This document shows, in pieces, positions 1-9,729 of a stretch of DNA of 64,000 bases; positions within the stretch are counted from its first letter, which is position 1, and every line of letters begins with the position of its first letter. Both the position numbers and the translations under genes were made by a program. The stretch comes from an uncultured Roseburia sp. (GTDB lineage Bacteria; Bacillota; Clostridia; Lachnospirales; Lachnospiraceae): NCBI GenBank assembly GCA_934292805.1, contig CAKQXQ010000006.1:15193-79192 (forward strand), written 5' to 3'. Below the pieces are notes generated by a model. The model searched no databases. It had not been told where the DNA came from and saw only the letters and a list, made by a program, of their open reading frames with translations.

Positions 1-1231
1 CTTCTATTGCAAGACTGTCGTCCACATCTTTTTTCGTGATCTCACATTTTGTGATGCTCTCATCGGAAGGGATGTGATACATCAGGTCTAATGTGACTGC
101 TTCCATGATCGCACGAAGTCCACGGGCACCTGTCTTTCTCTCGAGTGCTTTATCAACGATCGCCTCTAAAGCTTCTTTGTCAAATTCAAGTCCGACACCA
201 TCTAATTCAAACAGCTTCTTATATTGTTTTACAAGTGCATTCTTAGGCTCACATAAAATGCGGAGCAATGCATTCTTATCTAACATATCAAGTGTAACTG
301 TCACCGGCACACGTCCGATAAACTCCGGGATCAGACCAAATTTTACAAAATCCTGTGGAAGTACGTGTTTCAACACTTCTCCTACATTGTATTCGTCTTT
401 TGCATGCACTTCTGCATTAAAACCGATCGACTTCTGATCAAGACGTGTTTCAATGATCTTCTCAAGACCATCAAACGCACCTCCGCAGATAAACAGAATA
501 TTGGTCGTATCGATCTGAATCAGTTCCTGCTGAGGATGCTTTCTACCTCCCTGCGGTGGGACGGATGCGATCGTTCCCTCTAAGATTTTCAGCAATGCCT
601 GCTGTACACCTTCACCGGAAACATCTCTGGTGATAGAAACATTTTCTGATTTCTTTGTGATCTTATCGATCTCATCAATGTATACAATACCATGCTCAGC
701 ACGTTTTATATCATAATCCGCAGCCTGGATCAGCTTCAGTAAAATATTCTCTACATCTTCACCTACATAACCAGCCTCTGTAAGAGTTGTCGCATCTGCA
801 ATTGCAAATGGAACGTTTAACACTCTTGCAAGTGTCTGTGCAAGTAACGTCTTACCTGAACCTGTTGGTCCGAGCATTAAAATATTACTCTTCTGAAGTT
901 CAACATCCAGATCTGCTCCGGCCATAATCCTCTTATAATGATTGTAAACAGCTACGGATAAAACCTTCTTCGCTTTATCCTGACCGATCACATATTCATC
1001 TAAGAAAGCCTTCATCTCTTCTGGCTTGATCAGATTGATCTCTTCTGCCGGTTCATCCTTCACTCCGTCAAATTCCTCATTTGACAGTTCTTCATCAATA
1101 ATCTCGGCACAAATATCCACACACTCATCACAGATATACGCTCCGTTTGGTCCGGCGATCAGCTTACGGACCTGGTTCTGCGTCTTTCCGCAAAATGAGC
1201 AGCGCAGTATTTCTTCATTTCTTCCTGCCAT
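1..1231 (-). CDS. clpX: ATP-dependent Clp protease ATP-binding subunit ClpX (3' end cut by window edge)
   Basis: AAA+ unfoldase that recognises tagged substrates and feeds them to ClpP in the cytoplasm. The N-terminus has the ClpX zinc finger, with CSFC at residues 11-14 and CDEC about 20 residues later. A Walker A GPTGSGKT follows near residue 118, then the pore-loop motif GYVGED, Walker B VYIDEIDK near 183 and the sensor region. About 410 codons are visible and the family is about 410-430 residues, so only the last few residues lie outside the window. I chose the ATG at 1231 because GGAG sits 7 nt upstream; an in-frame ATG at 1237 abuts that GGAG too closely. It starts 25 nt after the clpP stop, so the two are probably co-transcribed. 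Confidence 0.97.
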   Translation of the reverse strand, partial: MAGRNEEILRCSFCGKTQNQVRKLIAGPNGAYICDECVDICAEIIDEELSNEEFDGVKDEPAEEINLIKPEEMKAFLDEYVIGQDKAKKVLSVAVYNHYKRIMAGADLDVELQKSNILMLGPTGSGKTLLAQTLARVLNVPFAIADATTLTEAGYVGEDVENILLKLIQAADYDIKRAEHGIVYIDEIDKITKKSENVSITRDVSGEGVQQALLKILEGTIASVPPQGGRKHPQQELIQIDTTNILFICGGAFDGLEKIIETRLDQKSIGFNAEVHAKDEYNVGEVLKHVLPQDFVKFGLIPEFIGRVPVTVTLDMLDKNALLRILCEPKNALVKQYKKLFELDGVGLEFDKEALEAIVDKALERKTGARGLRAIMEAVTLDLMYHIPSDESITKCEITKKDVDDSLAIE

Positions 1232-1256
1232 CTTCATTCTCCAATGCCTTTATTCC

Positions 1257-1838
1257 TTAACGCTTTGTGATCACATTATCGATCAGACCATATTCCATTG
1301 CTTCCTGAGCTGACATATAGTGATCTCTCTCTGTATCTGCTGCAATGACATCATATGGCTTTCCTGTATTCTCTGCTAAGATCTCATTTAATTTCTTCTT
1401 AGTCTTTAAAATATTCTCTGCTGCGATCTGGATTTCAGTTGCCTGTCCTTTGGCTCCGCCGGATGGCTGATGGATCATGATCTCCGCATTCGGAAGTGCA
1501 AGTCTCTTGCCTTTGGCTCCGCCAGCAAGTAAGAAAGCTCCCATGCTTGCTGCCATACCGATACAGATTGTAGATACGTCGCATTTGATGTACTGCATTG
1601 TATCATAAATCGCAAGACCTGCTGTTACCATTCCTCCCGGAGAATTGATATATAAATGAATATCCTTATTAGGGTCTTCAGACTCTAAGAAAAGTAACTG
1701 TGCCACAACAAGGCTGGCTGTTGTCTCGTTCACTTCCTCACCAAGGAAAATAATTCTGTCTTTTAATAATCTGGAGTAAATATCGTAATTTCTCTCTCCT
1801 CTGCTTGTCTGTTCTACAACGTAAGGTACTAAACTCAT
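1257..1838 (-). CDS. clpP: ATP-dependent Clp protease proteolytic subunit ClpP
   Basis: Serine peptidase that forms the tetradecameric proteolytic chamber used by ClpX and other Clp ATPases. It is 193 residues, the usual length. The catalytic triad is visible: Ser98 in GMAASMGA, His123 in MIHQPSGG and Asp172 in ERDHYMS. The oxyanion-hole motif INSPGGMVTAG is at residues 64-74. It lies between tig (98 nt upstream) and clpX (25 nt downstream), the common tig-clpP-clpX order in Firmicutes. A long stem-loop sits in the tig-clpP spacer and may adjust relative expression. Confidence 0.98.
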   Translation of the reverse strand: MSLVPYVVEQTSRGERNYDIYSRLLKDRIIFLGEEVNETTASLVVAQLLFLESEDPNKDIHLYINSPGGMVTAGLAIYDTMQYIKCDVSTICIGMAASMGAFLLAGGAKGKRLALPNAEIMIHQPSGGAKGQATEIQIAAENILKTKKKLNEILAENTGKPYDVIAADTERDHYMSAQEAMEYGLIDNVITKR

Positions 1839-1869
1839 CTGTTCTTACCTTCCTTTCTTAAAATCTCAA

Positions 1870-1902
1870 ACAGACTGGCTCTTGATCTAAGAGTCAGTCT
1901 GT
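1870..1902 (-). promoter_or_regulatory. Stem-loop in the tig-clpP spacer
   Basis: A 14-bp stem (ACAGACTGGCTCTT against AAGAGTCAGTCTGT, one G-T wobble) with a five-base loop. On the minus strand it is followed by TTTGAGATTTT and not by a clean U-run, so it looks more like a weak terminator or an RNA-processing or stability hairpin than a strong terminator. Confidence 0.5.
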
Positions 1903-1936
1903 ATTCGCCTTCTGTCAGCAGTCAGAATGCACTTTT

Positions 1937-3280
1937 TTATTCTTCTGTAGCTTCTGCTTCTTCAGCATCTTTTTCTTTTTTCGTCTTAGCTTTTGCTCTT
2001 TCTTTTACGTTCTCCATGATGATATCAACTGCTTTGTTGATCGCGATATCTCTCTTCATGGATTCTTTCTCTGCATCACCTAAGTACTCTTTTAACTTGT
2101 CAGCTTCCATTCCGTACTGAGCTGCCATCTTCTCAACTTCTGCATTGATCTCATCATCAGATACTTCAATGTTCTCTTCTTTTGCGATCTGCTCTAATAC
2201 AAGGCTGCTCTGGATACGTGTAAGAGCTTCCGGACGAACCTGCTCTTTTAATCCGTCTGCTGTCATTCCGGAGAACTGCATATACTGTTCCATGGAAAGT
2301 CCGCTCTGTGCGATTCTCTGTGCGAATTCATTGATCATGTTCTCACACTGTGTTTCGATCATTGCTTCCGGAATCTCCATTGTGGATTTGTCGATGATCT
2401 TCTTTAAAGCTTCATCTTCTTTTGTACGTTTTGCTTCGTTCTCTTTATTAACTTCAAGATGTTTTCTTAAATCTTCTTTGTACTCAGCTAATGTATCAAA
2501 CTCAGATACTTCAGATGCGAACTCATCGTTTAACTCTGGAAGTTCTTTTGTTTTGATCTCGTTGATCTTAACTTTGAATACTGCTGGTTTACCAGCTAAG
2601 TCAGCTGCCTGGTACTGCTCTGGGAAGTTAACATTTACTTCAACTTCTTCTCCGGCATTGTGTCCTACTAACTGATCTTCAAATGTATCGATGAAAGAAT
2701 GGGATCCGATCACTAATGGATGGTTTTCTCCTTTTCCGCCTTCAAATGCAACACCGTCAACGAATCCTTCGAAATCGATCACAGCTGTATCGCCATCCTG
2801 AACCGGTCTGTCTGTTACAGTTACAGTTCTGGAGTTCTTCTGCTGTTCTTTTTCAAGTGCTTCTTCTACTTCTTCGTCTGTTACAGTTGTATCGATCTTA
2901 GTAACCTGTACTCCTTTATATTTTCCAAGTGTTACTTCTGGTCTTACAGCAACTTCAGCTGTGAAAATGAAAGGTTTGCCGGATTCGATCTGAACAACAT
3001 CGATTGTTGGTCTGGAAACGATATCTTCTTTGCTTTCTTCCATAGCTTTTGCATAATTGTCCTGAATTAAGATGTTTGCTGCTTCTTCATAGAAAATACC
3101 AGCTCCATACATCTTCTCGATCATAGCTCTTGGAACTTTACCTTTACGGAAACCAGGGATGCTGATTTTGTTCTTCTCTTTCATGTAAGCTGCCTGTAAA
3201 GCTTTTTCCAGTTCTTCTGCCGGTACTTCAACAGTAAGTTTTGCCATGTTCTTTTCTAATTTCTCAACCTGTACACTCAT
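1937..3280 (-). CDS. tig: Trigger factor (ribosome-associated chaperone / peptidyl-prolyl isomerase)
   Basis: Binds ribosomal protein L23 at the exit tunnel and folds nascent chains. The protein is 447 residues from the chosen start. The ribosome-binding signature GFRKGKVPR is at residues 43-51. A central FKBP-type PPIase domain (about 150-245, containing GDTAVIDFEGFVDG) and a helical C-terminal chaperone arm ending in a Lys/Glu-rich tail follow. The ATG at 3280 is preceded by AAGGAGGAAG at good spacing; a longer reading from 3325 has no ribosome binding site. A promoter with an extended -10 lies just upstream. Confidence 0.97.
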   Translation of the reverse strand: MSVQVEKLEKNMAKLTVEVPAEELEKALQAAYMKEKNKISIPGFRKGKVPRAMIEKMYGAGIFYEEAANILIQDNYAKAMEESKEDIVSRPTIDVVQIESGKPFIFTAEVAVRPEVTLGKYKGVQVTKIDTTVTDEEVEEALEKEQQKNSRTVTVTDRPVQDGDTAVIDFEGFVDGVAFEGGKGENHPLVIGSHSFIDTFEDQLVGHNAGEEVEVNVNFPEQYQAADLAGKPAVFKVKINEIKTKELPELNDEFASEVSEFDTLAEYKEDLRKHLEVNKENEAKRTKEDEALKKIIDKSTMEIPEAMIETQCENMINEFAQRIAQSGLSMEQYMQFSGMTADGLKEQVRPEALTRIQSSLVLEQIAKEENIEVSDDEINAEVEKMAAQYGMEADKLKEYLGDAEKESMKRDIAINKAVDIIMENVKERAKAKTKKEKDAEEAEATEE

Positions 3281-3399
3281 TTCTAATTTCTTCCTCCTTG
3301 AATATATATGAGACAGTTGAAACACTTTTACATGATCTCAACCGTTTTTGACGCCGCTTTTAAAAATGGGCGTACTACGACTATCGCAGTCATTCAAGA

Positions 3400-3408
3400 A
3401 TTATAGCA
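3400..3408 (-). promoter_or_regulatory. Extended -10 promoter element for tig-clpP-clpX
   Basis: Minus-strand TGCTATAAT, an extended -10 box with a consensus TATAAT, about 120 nt upstream of the tig start. No convincing -35 is visible, as expected for extended -10 promoters. Confidence 0.5.
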
Positions 3409-3435
3409 CAGGATTCTGCAAAATACCAGTCTTTT

Positions 3436-5940
3436 TTATGATTTTCTTGCAGGATCAGATTCCTTTACAGAGATCACGATCTCCTGTTTCTCCTGTTCAT
3501 AGCCTTCCATCCAGACACTCACTCTGACTTCACCGGCATTTTTGCCTACTCGCACAGCTGCAAGTGCATATCCGTCATAAGTCATGATGCTCTCTGAGTC
3601 ATAACGCTCCATTGACTGTGGATCGCCGCTTCCAAATCCCTGCAGAGTGCCTTCTCCCTCAACCTGAATATGGATCTTACGTTTCTCCTGCAGATTATCT
3701 GTTCCGTTTTCATCTGTAAGGTGCATTGTCAGGAAGCAAAGATCTTTCTCATTTGCAGAAAGTTCCTCTCTGCTTTTTTCAATACGAAGTACAGTCTTTT
3801 CGGATGCGGTCTTTAACATACAGGTTTCTGCTTTCTCCCCGTTCCGGTAGTTCACTGCCTCCAATATACCCGGCTCATAGCCAATCTCATAGCTTGCTGT
3901 GAAACCATTTGCTTCACCGGCAGGTTTTCTTCCGAGTGATCTTCCGTTCAAAAACAGTTCAACTTCCTCTGCATCTGAATAAACATCAACGCTTGCCGGA
4001 TTTCCTTCCATACCATTCCAGGTCCAGCTTGCGACATTATCCTTAAACATCCAAGGTGTTTGGGAATGTGGTTTTCCGTGTTTGTCCACACGTTCAACTG
4101 CCAGATATGGTTTTTTACACAATCCATACACAATCTCTCTCAGATAACTGATCGGTCTGCGGTATCCGGCGAGATCAATGTCACCGATATAGGCTGTCCG
4201 GTCCGGATAGTTGCTTCCGAAATTGCTCTTTCCATCATAATAGAAGATTCCGCAGCCTGCCTCACCGAGATAATCATATCCTGTCCAGGTAAAATCACCA
4301 AGCACCTTTTCCGATGCCTTTACAACGCTCCATAATCTGACAATGTCTGCCGGGAATGTCTCTGTTCCGAGAACACATTTATTCGGATGAAGCTCTCCTT
4401 CCAGCAAATGTCTTCCGGTGAGGTAATTCAATCCTATAATGTCCATCGACTCACTTGCTTCCTGTAACACTCCTGTAATGATCGGGTGTACCGCAAAGGC
4501 ATCTCCCACTTCACCTTCCATCAGCTTCATAAAACTATTGATGACATTGCTTCCGGAGCTGTCATTCGTTCCGGCAGATTCCATGCTCTTCTGGATCATC
4601 GGACCAAGTTCCTGCATAATCTGATAGACACCGGCACCGGCTGCATTTAAAGCATTGATTCCGTTTGTCGTAAATCTTGTACCGTCAAGTTCTTTGAAAT
4701 AATTGCAGATCTCGCGGTTTCTCTCGGCTCCGCGTTCTGTTCCGATCTCCTGGATCTCATTTCCGGCAGAATACAGGATAACAGATGCATGATTGTAATC
4801 CTTTTCCACCATCTTCTCTACAATACTCTTCCATTCTTCCTGGAATGAGAATGCAAAATCTTTTTTATTCTTATGAACTGTCCACATATCTGTCAGCTCA
4901 TCCATCACAAGAATTCCAAGTCTGTCACAGGCATCCAAAAATTCTTTGCTCATTGGATTATGTGCACTTCTGACACTGTTAAATCCTGCTTTTTTCAACA
5001 GTTCACATTTGCGGTATTCTGCATCCTCAAAAGTAGCTGCTCCAAGGATTCCATTGTCATGATGAATACATGTTCCACGCAGTTTTACCTGCTTTCCATT
5101 CAGGCGGAGACCATAGACTGTATCCAGTGTCACCTTGCGGACACCATAGAAAAATGTTTCTTCATCCAGAACCATTCCCTCTTCATTGCAGACTTTTACA
5201 GAACATTTGTAAAGATCCGGTCTGTCACAGTCCCATAACTTTGGTGAAGGGATCGTAATACTCTGATATACAGTATGCTCTGAATGTCCAAAGCCAGTAA
5301 GATGTACTTTTTCTTCAAAATGAGTTCCGCAGGAATCTTCCATTTCTGCAAGAACTGCAAGCTTTTCTTTTCTGCCTGTCTGATTGCATACTTTTGTTGA
5401 AAACTCTACAACAGCAACATCTTCTGATGCCTCTTTTGTTGTTGCACGGACACCGTTTACCGGAATCTGTACACCGTCTCCGACGTACAGATTCACATTG
5501 CGGTAAATTCCGCTTCCGGAGTACCAGCGGCTGTTTTCTTCCGGATTCTCTACTACTACCTTCAGTTCATTCTCCTGGTCAAAATTCAGATATCCTGCTA
5601 ATTCTACGTAAAAATTGGAATATCCATAGCGGTTTGTTTTCACAAGAGTTCCATTGATATAGACCATTGCAGTCTCATAAACACCTTCAAATTCAATGGT
5701 CACTGTCTTCTCTTCCCAGTCCGCCGGTACATAAAAATTCTTAAAATAAGTATAAGTGCCTCCCGGATAGAAGCCTGTCGAGCCTCCGTTGGCCGTATTT
5801 TCGCATCTGTCCTCATATATCATTGCATCATGCGGAAGTCTGACTGTTTCTGCCTGTTTCCCCTGCATCTGCAAAAGTTTTAAAGATGACACATACCCTT
5901 TTACAAATTTCCATTCTGAATTAAAATCAATTTTTTTCAT
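3436..5940 (-). CDS. Glycoside hydrolase family 2 protein (beta-galactosidase-like)
   Basis: Probable cytoplasmic exo-glycosidase with retaining mechanism. In order: an N-terminal sugar-binding jelly roll (about 1-175, with SGIYRNVNL), an immunoglobulin-like domain, the TIM barrel (about 275-600) and C-terminal beta domains. The GH2 signature LRGTCIHHDNG is followed by VRSAHNP. The likely acid/base Glu is in SAGNEIQE near residue 392 and the nucleophile Glu in LGTETFPAD near 527. There is no signal peptide, so its substrate must be imported. It begins 3 nt after the stop of a transporter gene that is broken, so it may have lost its own import route. Beta-galactosidase is the best guess; other GH2 activities are possible. 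Confidence 0.88.
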   Translation of the reverse strand: MKKIDFNSEWKFVKGYVSSLKLLQMQGKQAETVRLPHDAMIYEDRCENTANGGSTGFYPGGTYTYFKNFYVPADWEEKTVTIEFEGVYETAMVYINGTLVKTNRYGYSNFYVELAGYLNFDQENELKVVVENPEENSRWYSGSGIYRNVNLYVGDGVQIPVNGVRATTKEASEDVAVVEFSTKVCNQTGRKEKLAVLAEMEDSCGTHFEEKVHLTGFGHSEHTVYQSITIPSPKLWDCDRPDLYKCSVKVCNEEGMVLDEETFFYGVRKVTLDTVYGLRLNGKQVKLRGTCIHHDNGILGAATFEDAEYRKCELLKKAGFNSVRSAHNPMSKEFLDACDRLGILVMDELTDMWTVHKNKKDFAFSFQEEWKSIVEKMVEKDYNHASVILYSAGNEIQEIGTERGAERNREICNYFKELDGTRFTTNGINALNAAGAGVYQIMQELGPMIQKSMESAGTNDSSGSNVINSFMKLMEGEVGDAFAVHPIITGVLQEASESMDIIGLNYLTGRHLLEGELHPNKCVLGTETFPADIVRLWSVVKASEKVLGDFTWTGYDYLGEAGCGIFYYDGKSNFGSNYPDRTAYIGDIDLAGYRRPISYLREIVYGLCKKPYLAVERVDKHGKPHSQTPWMFKDNVASWTWNGMEGNPASVDVYSDAEEVELFLNGRSLGRKPAGEANGFTASYEIGYEPGILEAVNYRNGEKAETCMLKTASEKTVLRIEKSREELSANEKDLCFLTMHLTDENGTDNLQEKRKIHIQVEGEGTLQGFGSGDPQSMERYDSESIMTYDGYALAAVRVGKNAGEVRVSVWMEGYEQEKQEIVISVKESDPARKS

Positions 5941-5943
5941 AAC

Positions 5944-7140
5944 TTATGCTTCCTTTACAGAATGTTCTTCATCCCATTTCTTATTGGCTTTCTCTACATT
6001 CAGCATTCCAAGAAGGATTGTGATCACAACTCCGAATACAACCGGGATAATTACATACATGGCAAAAATCATGTTGATCGCACCCTCTGTCTGTGCAGCT
6101 GCTGTTCCGATATATCCGCCAAGATCTAACAGCCAGCCAACTGCTGCTGTTCCGATACCACCACCGATCTTAACACCGAGAGAAGAACAGCTGAACATTG
6201 TTCCGTCCATTCTGACTCCTTTTGTACGGTATGTATATCCACTGATCTCTGCGATCAGGGCATTTAATGTACCACTTAATGTTCCTGCAAAAATACCTTT
6301 AATGAACATGAATAAGAGCATTAATTTTACATTTCTCTGGTATGCAAAATAAACGCCACTACCGGTTGTAATATTGCTCATTGTATAATAAACAATGTAT
6401 AACACAACGATCATAATATAATATTTGTTAGTAAATAAAAGCTTGAGACTCTCAAGGAATCCGACTGTATCATCTTTTTTCTCTTCATCAGAGGCAGCGA
6501 TAACGCTTTCATCCGGTTCTACTTCTTTTACTGCAAGACAGCTGATCGTATTAACAACAAGTCCGATCACTGCACAGATAATTGCAACTGCTCTCCATCC
6601 GTTTGCACCGCCGCCAAAAGCTTCTACTGTACCGGTCACTGCAAATCCCATAACGATATTTGTTACAACTGCAAACATAAAACGGATAGAACCAAGCTGT
6701 ACACGTTCCTGTGGGTTATAAGTGATCAGTGCGGAAAGTGTAGAGTACGCAATGTTGTTGGCTGTATAGAAAAGTGCGTTTAAGCTGGTATAGAATGCAA
6801 AGAAGAATGCATACTGTGCCACTTGTCCCATATTCGGGATTGAGAACAGGAACACAAGACTTAAAGATACACCGATCTATCCATAAAGCATCCATGGTCT
6901 GGCTTTTCCGAGTTTGCTCTTTGTCTTGTCGATCATGCTTCCGAAGAAAATATCAGTAACACCGTCAAACAACTTGGATATAAGCATTAAAGTTCCCACA
7001 ATACCGGTTTTTAATCCGAGAACATCAGATAAATACAGGAGAAGGAAGCTTGATACAAGTCCATAACTGCAGTTCGATGCAAGGTCACCTGCTCCATATG
7101 CTACTTTCTGATACCATTTTAAATATTTCTTTTCATTCAT
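5944..7140 (-). pseudogene. GPH-family (MelB-type) sugar:cation symporter, interrupted by an in-frame TAG
   Basis: One reading frame, split by a TAG at 6877-6879 after RPWMLYG; the frame then continues as IGVSLSLVFLFS without a shift. The first half (from ATG 7140) has the GPH start WYQKVAYGAGDLASN and the motif FGSMIDKTKSKLGKARPW. The second half carries the remaining membrane helices. The whole frame is 398 codons, while the family is usually about 450-500. The stretch GSGVYFAYQRNVKLMLLF joins what are normally distant parts, so I infer an in-frame deletion of about 60 residues near 6340. Two independent lesions point to a decayed transporter for the GH2 substrate. Read-through of the TAG or a sequencing error is the alternative for the first lesion only. 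Confidence 0.8.
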
Positions 7141-7259
7141 AATTTTTCCCCTTTTGAATTCTTCCGGATCCAGGCTGTACCTTCCTGACCGGATCTTTTT
7201 TTCATTCGAATGTTTTTGGTATTATCATTCTAACACTTTTCATTTTTCAGCTTCAATGC

Positions 7260-7265
7260 TATAAT
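7260..7265 (+). promoter_or_regulatory. Promoter -10 of the AraC-type regulator
   Basis: TGCTATAAT on the plus strand (an extended -10) about 60 nt before the regulator start, with a weak TTTTCA 17 nt upstream. The divergent promoter of the transporter/GH2 genes must lie in the same 185-nt gap; a candidate minus-strand TTGAAG-18-TAGAAT overlaps this region, which would allow joint control. Confidence 0.45.
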
Positions 7266-7325
7266 TAGACCCAACTATCCTTGATTAGTAACATATTCGC
7301 GACTAATTCACCTGGGGAGGTATTT

Positions 7326-8390
7326 ATGAAACAATCATCCATCGACCAGTTAAAAAATGATTTCTTTGAAATCCAGAATTTCAGCAGTAAATTTAATCAA
7401 TATTATCACCTGTCTCCTCCATATAATGCTGTGATCGAGACTTACTGCCCTGATTTTGATTCTCCATATTTTAAAATATCAAGCTTCTCACCGGAACGCT
7501 GCCATCATTCTACTATCAGCGATGAAGCGATCCTGGCAAAGATGAAAAACCGGCCGCTCCACCAGCATGACTTTTTCGAGATCATGTTTGTTTTACAGGG
7601 AGAAGCAGTTGTAAATATCGAAAACAGCCAGCGTATTTATCCGGCAGGAACAGGTTGTATCGTTAATTGCAATTTGCGTCATGTAGAACTTCTGACCCAC
7701 GACTTCCGTATTTTCTTCCTGAACCTTTCAAAAGATTACCTGCTAAAGCTTTTCAAAGAAGATGATATGTTCCACCTTCCGTCAAAGCTCGATGCCGCTG
7801 CAGCAAACGTATTTCGTTTTCTTTTTGAGAATGCATCAGACAGTAATAATACAAAGAAACAATATATGGATTTTTTCCCGACTTACAGCAACTCTGAATC
7901 TTTCCGGAAGTTATATAAGCTTGCAGAAAAGATCGTACAGATCTCACTGAATCCACAGACCGGTTCCTCTTATTTCCTTAACGGAACCATTCTGCAGTTT
8001 ATGGACGTCCTCTCAGACCCTGATTTTTTCCATCTTTCCAATGTCCACATTGATTCCGGAAATGATTTTTTGATTTTTACAAAACTGACTCATCTGCTTG
8101 AAAACAGCGATGGCCGGTTAAGCCGCCATGAACTGGCAGAACAATTAAGTTACAGTGGAGATTACTTAAACCGGATCACGAAGAAATATACCGGAATGAC
8201 TCTGTTCGAATATGGAACCACTTTTTCCATCCGGAAAGCAGAATATTATCTTTTAAAGACTGATCTTACGATCACAGAAATTTTATCAGAATTAAGTTTT
8301 ACAAACAAATCCCATTTTTATAAATTATTCTACGCGAAAAATCAAATGTCCCCGAAAGACTTCCGGAACAAATACCGGAATCTGGGATAG
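7326..8390 (+). CDS. AraC-family transcriptional regulator, divergent from the GH2 locus
   Basis: 354 residues. The N-terminal half has a cupin-like sensor domain (RPLHQHDFFEIMFVLQGEA, then YPAGTGCIVNCNLRH). The C-terminal about 100 residues form the double helix-turn-helix of AraC proteins (LSRHELAEQLSYSGDYLNRITKK, ending SHFYKLFYAKNQMSPKDFR). The ATG at 7326 is chosen for the strong GGGGAGGT 6 nt upstream; the frame opens earlier at 7281 without such a site. It is transcribed away from the transporter and GH2 genes, the classic arrangement for a sugar-responsive activator of that pair. The inducer is unknown. Confidence 0.9.
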   Translation: MKQSSIDQLKNDFFEIQNFSSKFNQYYHLSPPYNAVIETYCPDFDSPYFKISSFSPERCHHSTISDEAILAKMKNRPLHQHDFFEIMFVLQGEAVVNIENSQRIYPAGTGCIVNCNLRHVELLTHDFRIFFLNLSKDYLLKLFKEDDMFHLPSKLDAAAANVFRFLFENASDSNNTKKQYMDFFPTYSNSESFRKLYKLAEKIVQISLNPQTGSSYFLNGTILQFMDVLSDPDFFHLSNVHIDSGNDFLIFTKLTHLLENSDGRLSRHELAEQLSYSGDYLNRITKKYTGMTLFEYGTTFSIRKAEYYLLKTDLTITEILSELSFTNKSHFYKLFYAKNQMSPKDFRNKYRNLG

Positions 8391-8399
8391 CTTTCGGGG
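8350..8399. terminator. Nested hairpin at the end of the AraC gene (possible bidirectional terminator)
   Basis: CCCCGAAAG (8350-8358) pairs with CTTTCGGGG (8391-8399), and inside it TTCCGG pairs with CCGGAA. It lies between convergent AraC and serS and overlaps the last AraC codons. Neither side has a strong U-run (on the minus strand ACATTTGATTTTT), so its termination strength is uncertain. Confidence 0.4.
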
Positions 8400-8411
8400 A
8401 CTGATATCGTA

Positions 8412-9701
8412 TTAGTGTTTCGGAACGATCTTCTCGATTCCGCCCATGTATGGCTGGAGTGCTTTTGGAATGTTTACACTGCCATCTTCATTCAGGTTGT
8501 TCTCAAGGAATGCGATCAGCATACGTGGTGGAGCAACTACTGTATTGTTTAAGGTATGTGCAAAATATTTATTTCCATCTTTACCTTTTACTCTGATCTT
8601 AAGACGTCTTGCCTGTGCATCACCTAAGTTAGAGCAGCTTCCTACTTCGAAGTATTTCTTCTGTCTTGGAGACCATGCCTCAACGTCACAGGATTTTACT
8701 TTTAAGTCAGCCAGGTCACCGGAGCAGCACTCTAATGTACGAACCGGGATATCTAAGCTACGGAACAGATCAACTGTGTTCTTCCATAATTTATCATACC
8801 ATTCTTTGGATTCTTCCGGTTTGCAGACAACGATCATTTCCTGTTTTTCAAACTGGTGGATACGATATACACCACGTTCTTCAATACCATGAGCTCCTTT
8901 TTCTTTACGGAAACATGGAGAATAAGAGGTCAGTGTATATGGTAATTTTTCTTCATCGTTGATCGTATCAATGAACTTACCGATCATGGAGTGCTCGGAT
9001 GTACCGATCAGATAAAGGTCTTCGCCCTCGATCTTATACATCATGGCATCCATCTCATCAAAACTCATAACGCCTGTTACAACGTTGCTTCTGATCATGA
9101 AAGGTGGAACACAGTAAGTAAATCCACGGTTGATCATGAAATCTCTTGCATAAGAGATCACTGCTGAATGGATTCTTGCGATATCTCCCATCAGATAGTA
9201 GAAACCGTTTCCTGCAACTTTTCCGGCTGCATCGAGATCTATTCCATCAAAACGATCCATAATGTCTGTATGGTATGGGATTTCAAATTCAGGAACAACC
9301 GGCTCACCGAATTTTTCAATCTCAACGTTACAGCTGTCATCTTTTCCGATCGGAACAGATGGATCGATGATATTCGGGATCACCATCATGATCTTTGTTA
9401 CCTTTTCCTGTAACTCTCTCTCAGCTTCTTCTAATTCTGCAAGACGTGCTGCATTGGCACTTACCTGTGCTTTTACTGCTTCTGCTTCTTCTTTCTTGCC
9501 CTGTCCCATTAACTGTCCGATCTGTTTGGACAATGTGTTACGGCTTGCACGAAGCTCATCTGCTTCCTTCTGTGTTGCTCTTGCCTTGGCATCTAATTCA
9601 ATTACCTCATCTACTAATGGTAACTTCTGATCCTGGAATTTGTTTCTGATGTTCTGTTTTACGATTTCCGGATTCTCTCTTAAAAATTTTAAATCGATCA
9701 T
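8412..9701 (-). CDS. serS: Serine--tRNA ligase
   Basis: Class II aminoacyl-tRNA synthetase that charges tRNA-Ser. It is 429 residues from the chosen ATG (MIDLKFLRENPE), matching the family. The N-terminal about 110 residues form the long antiparallel coiled-coil arm that grips the tRNA variable arm. The catalytic domain follows, with motif 2 FRKEKGAHGIEERGVYRIHQF and motif 3 NNTVVAPPRMLIAFLE. AAGGAG lies 9 nt upstream of the ATG at 9701; the frame stays open to 9797 but that extension lies in the leader RNA. Expression is controlled by the T-box leader upstream. Confidence 0.98.
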   Translation of the reverse strand: MIDLKFLRENPEIVKQNIRNKFQDQKLPLVDEVIELDAKARATQKEADELRASRNTLSKQIGQLMGQGKKEEAEAVKAQVSANAARLAELEEAERELQEKVTKIMMVIPNIIDPSVPIGKDDSCNVEIEKFGEPVVPEFEIPYHTDIMDRFDGIDLDAAGKVAGNGFYYLMGDIARIHSAVISYARDFMINRGFTYCVPPFMIRSNVVTGVMSFDEMDAMMYKIEGEDLYLIGTSEHSMIGKFIDTINDEEKLPYTLTSYSPCFRKEKGAHGIEERGVYRIHQFEKQEMIVVCKPEESKEWYDKLWKNTVDLFRSLDIPVRTLECCSGDLADLKVKSCDVEAWSPRQKKYFEVGSCSNLGDAQARRLKIRVKGKDGNKYFAHTLNNTVVAPPRMLIAFLENNLNEDGSVNIPKALQPYMGGIEKIVPKH

Positions 9702-9729
9702 TTTTCTAAGCTCCTTTTCTTTTTTTATA

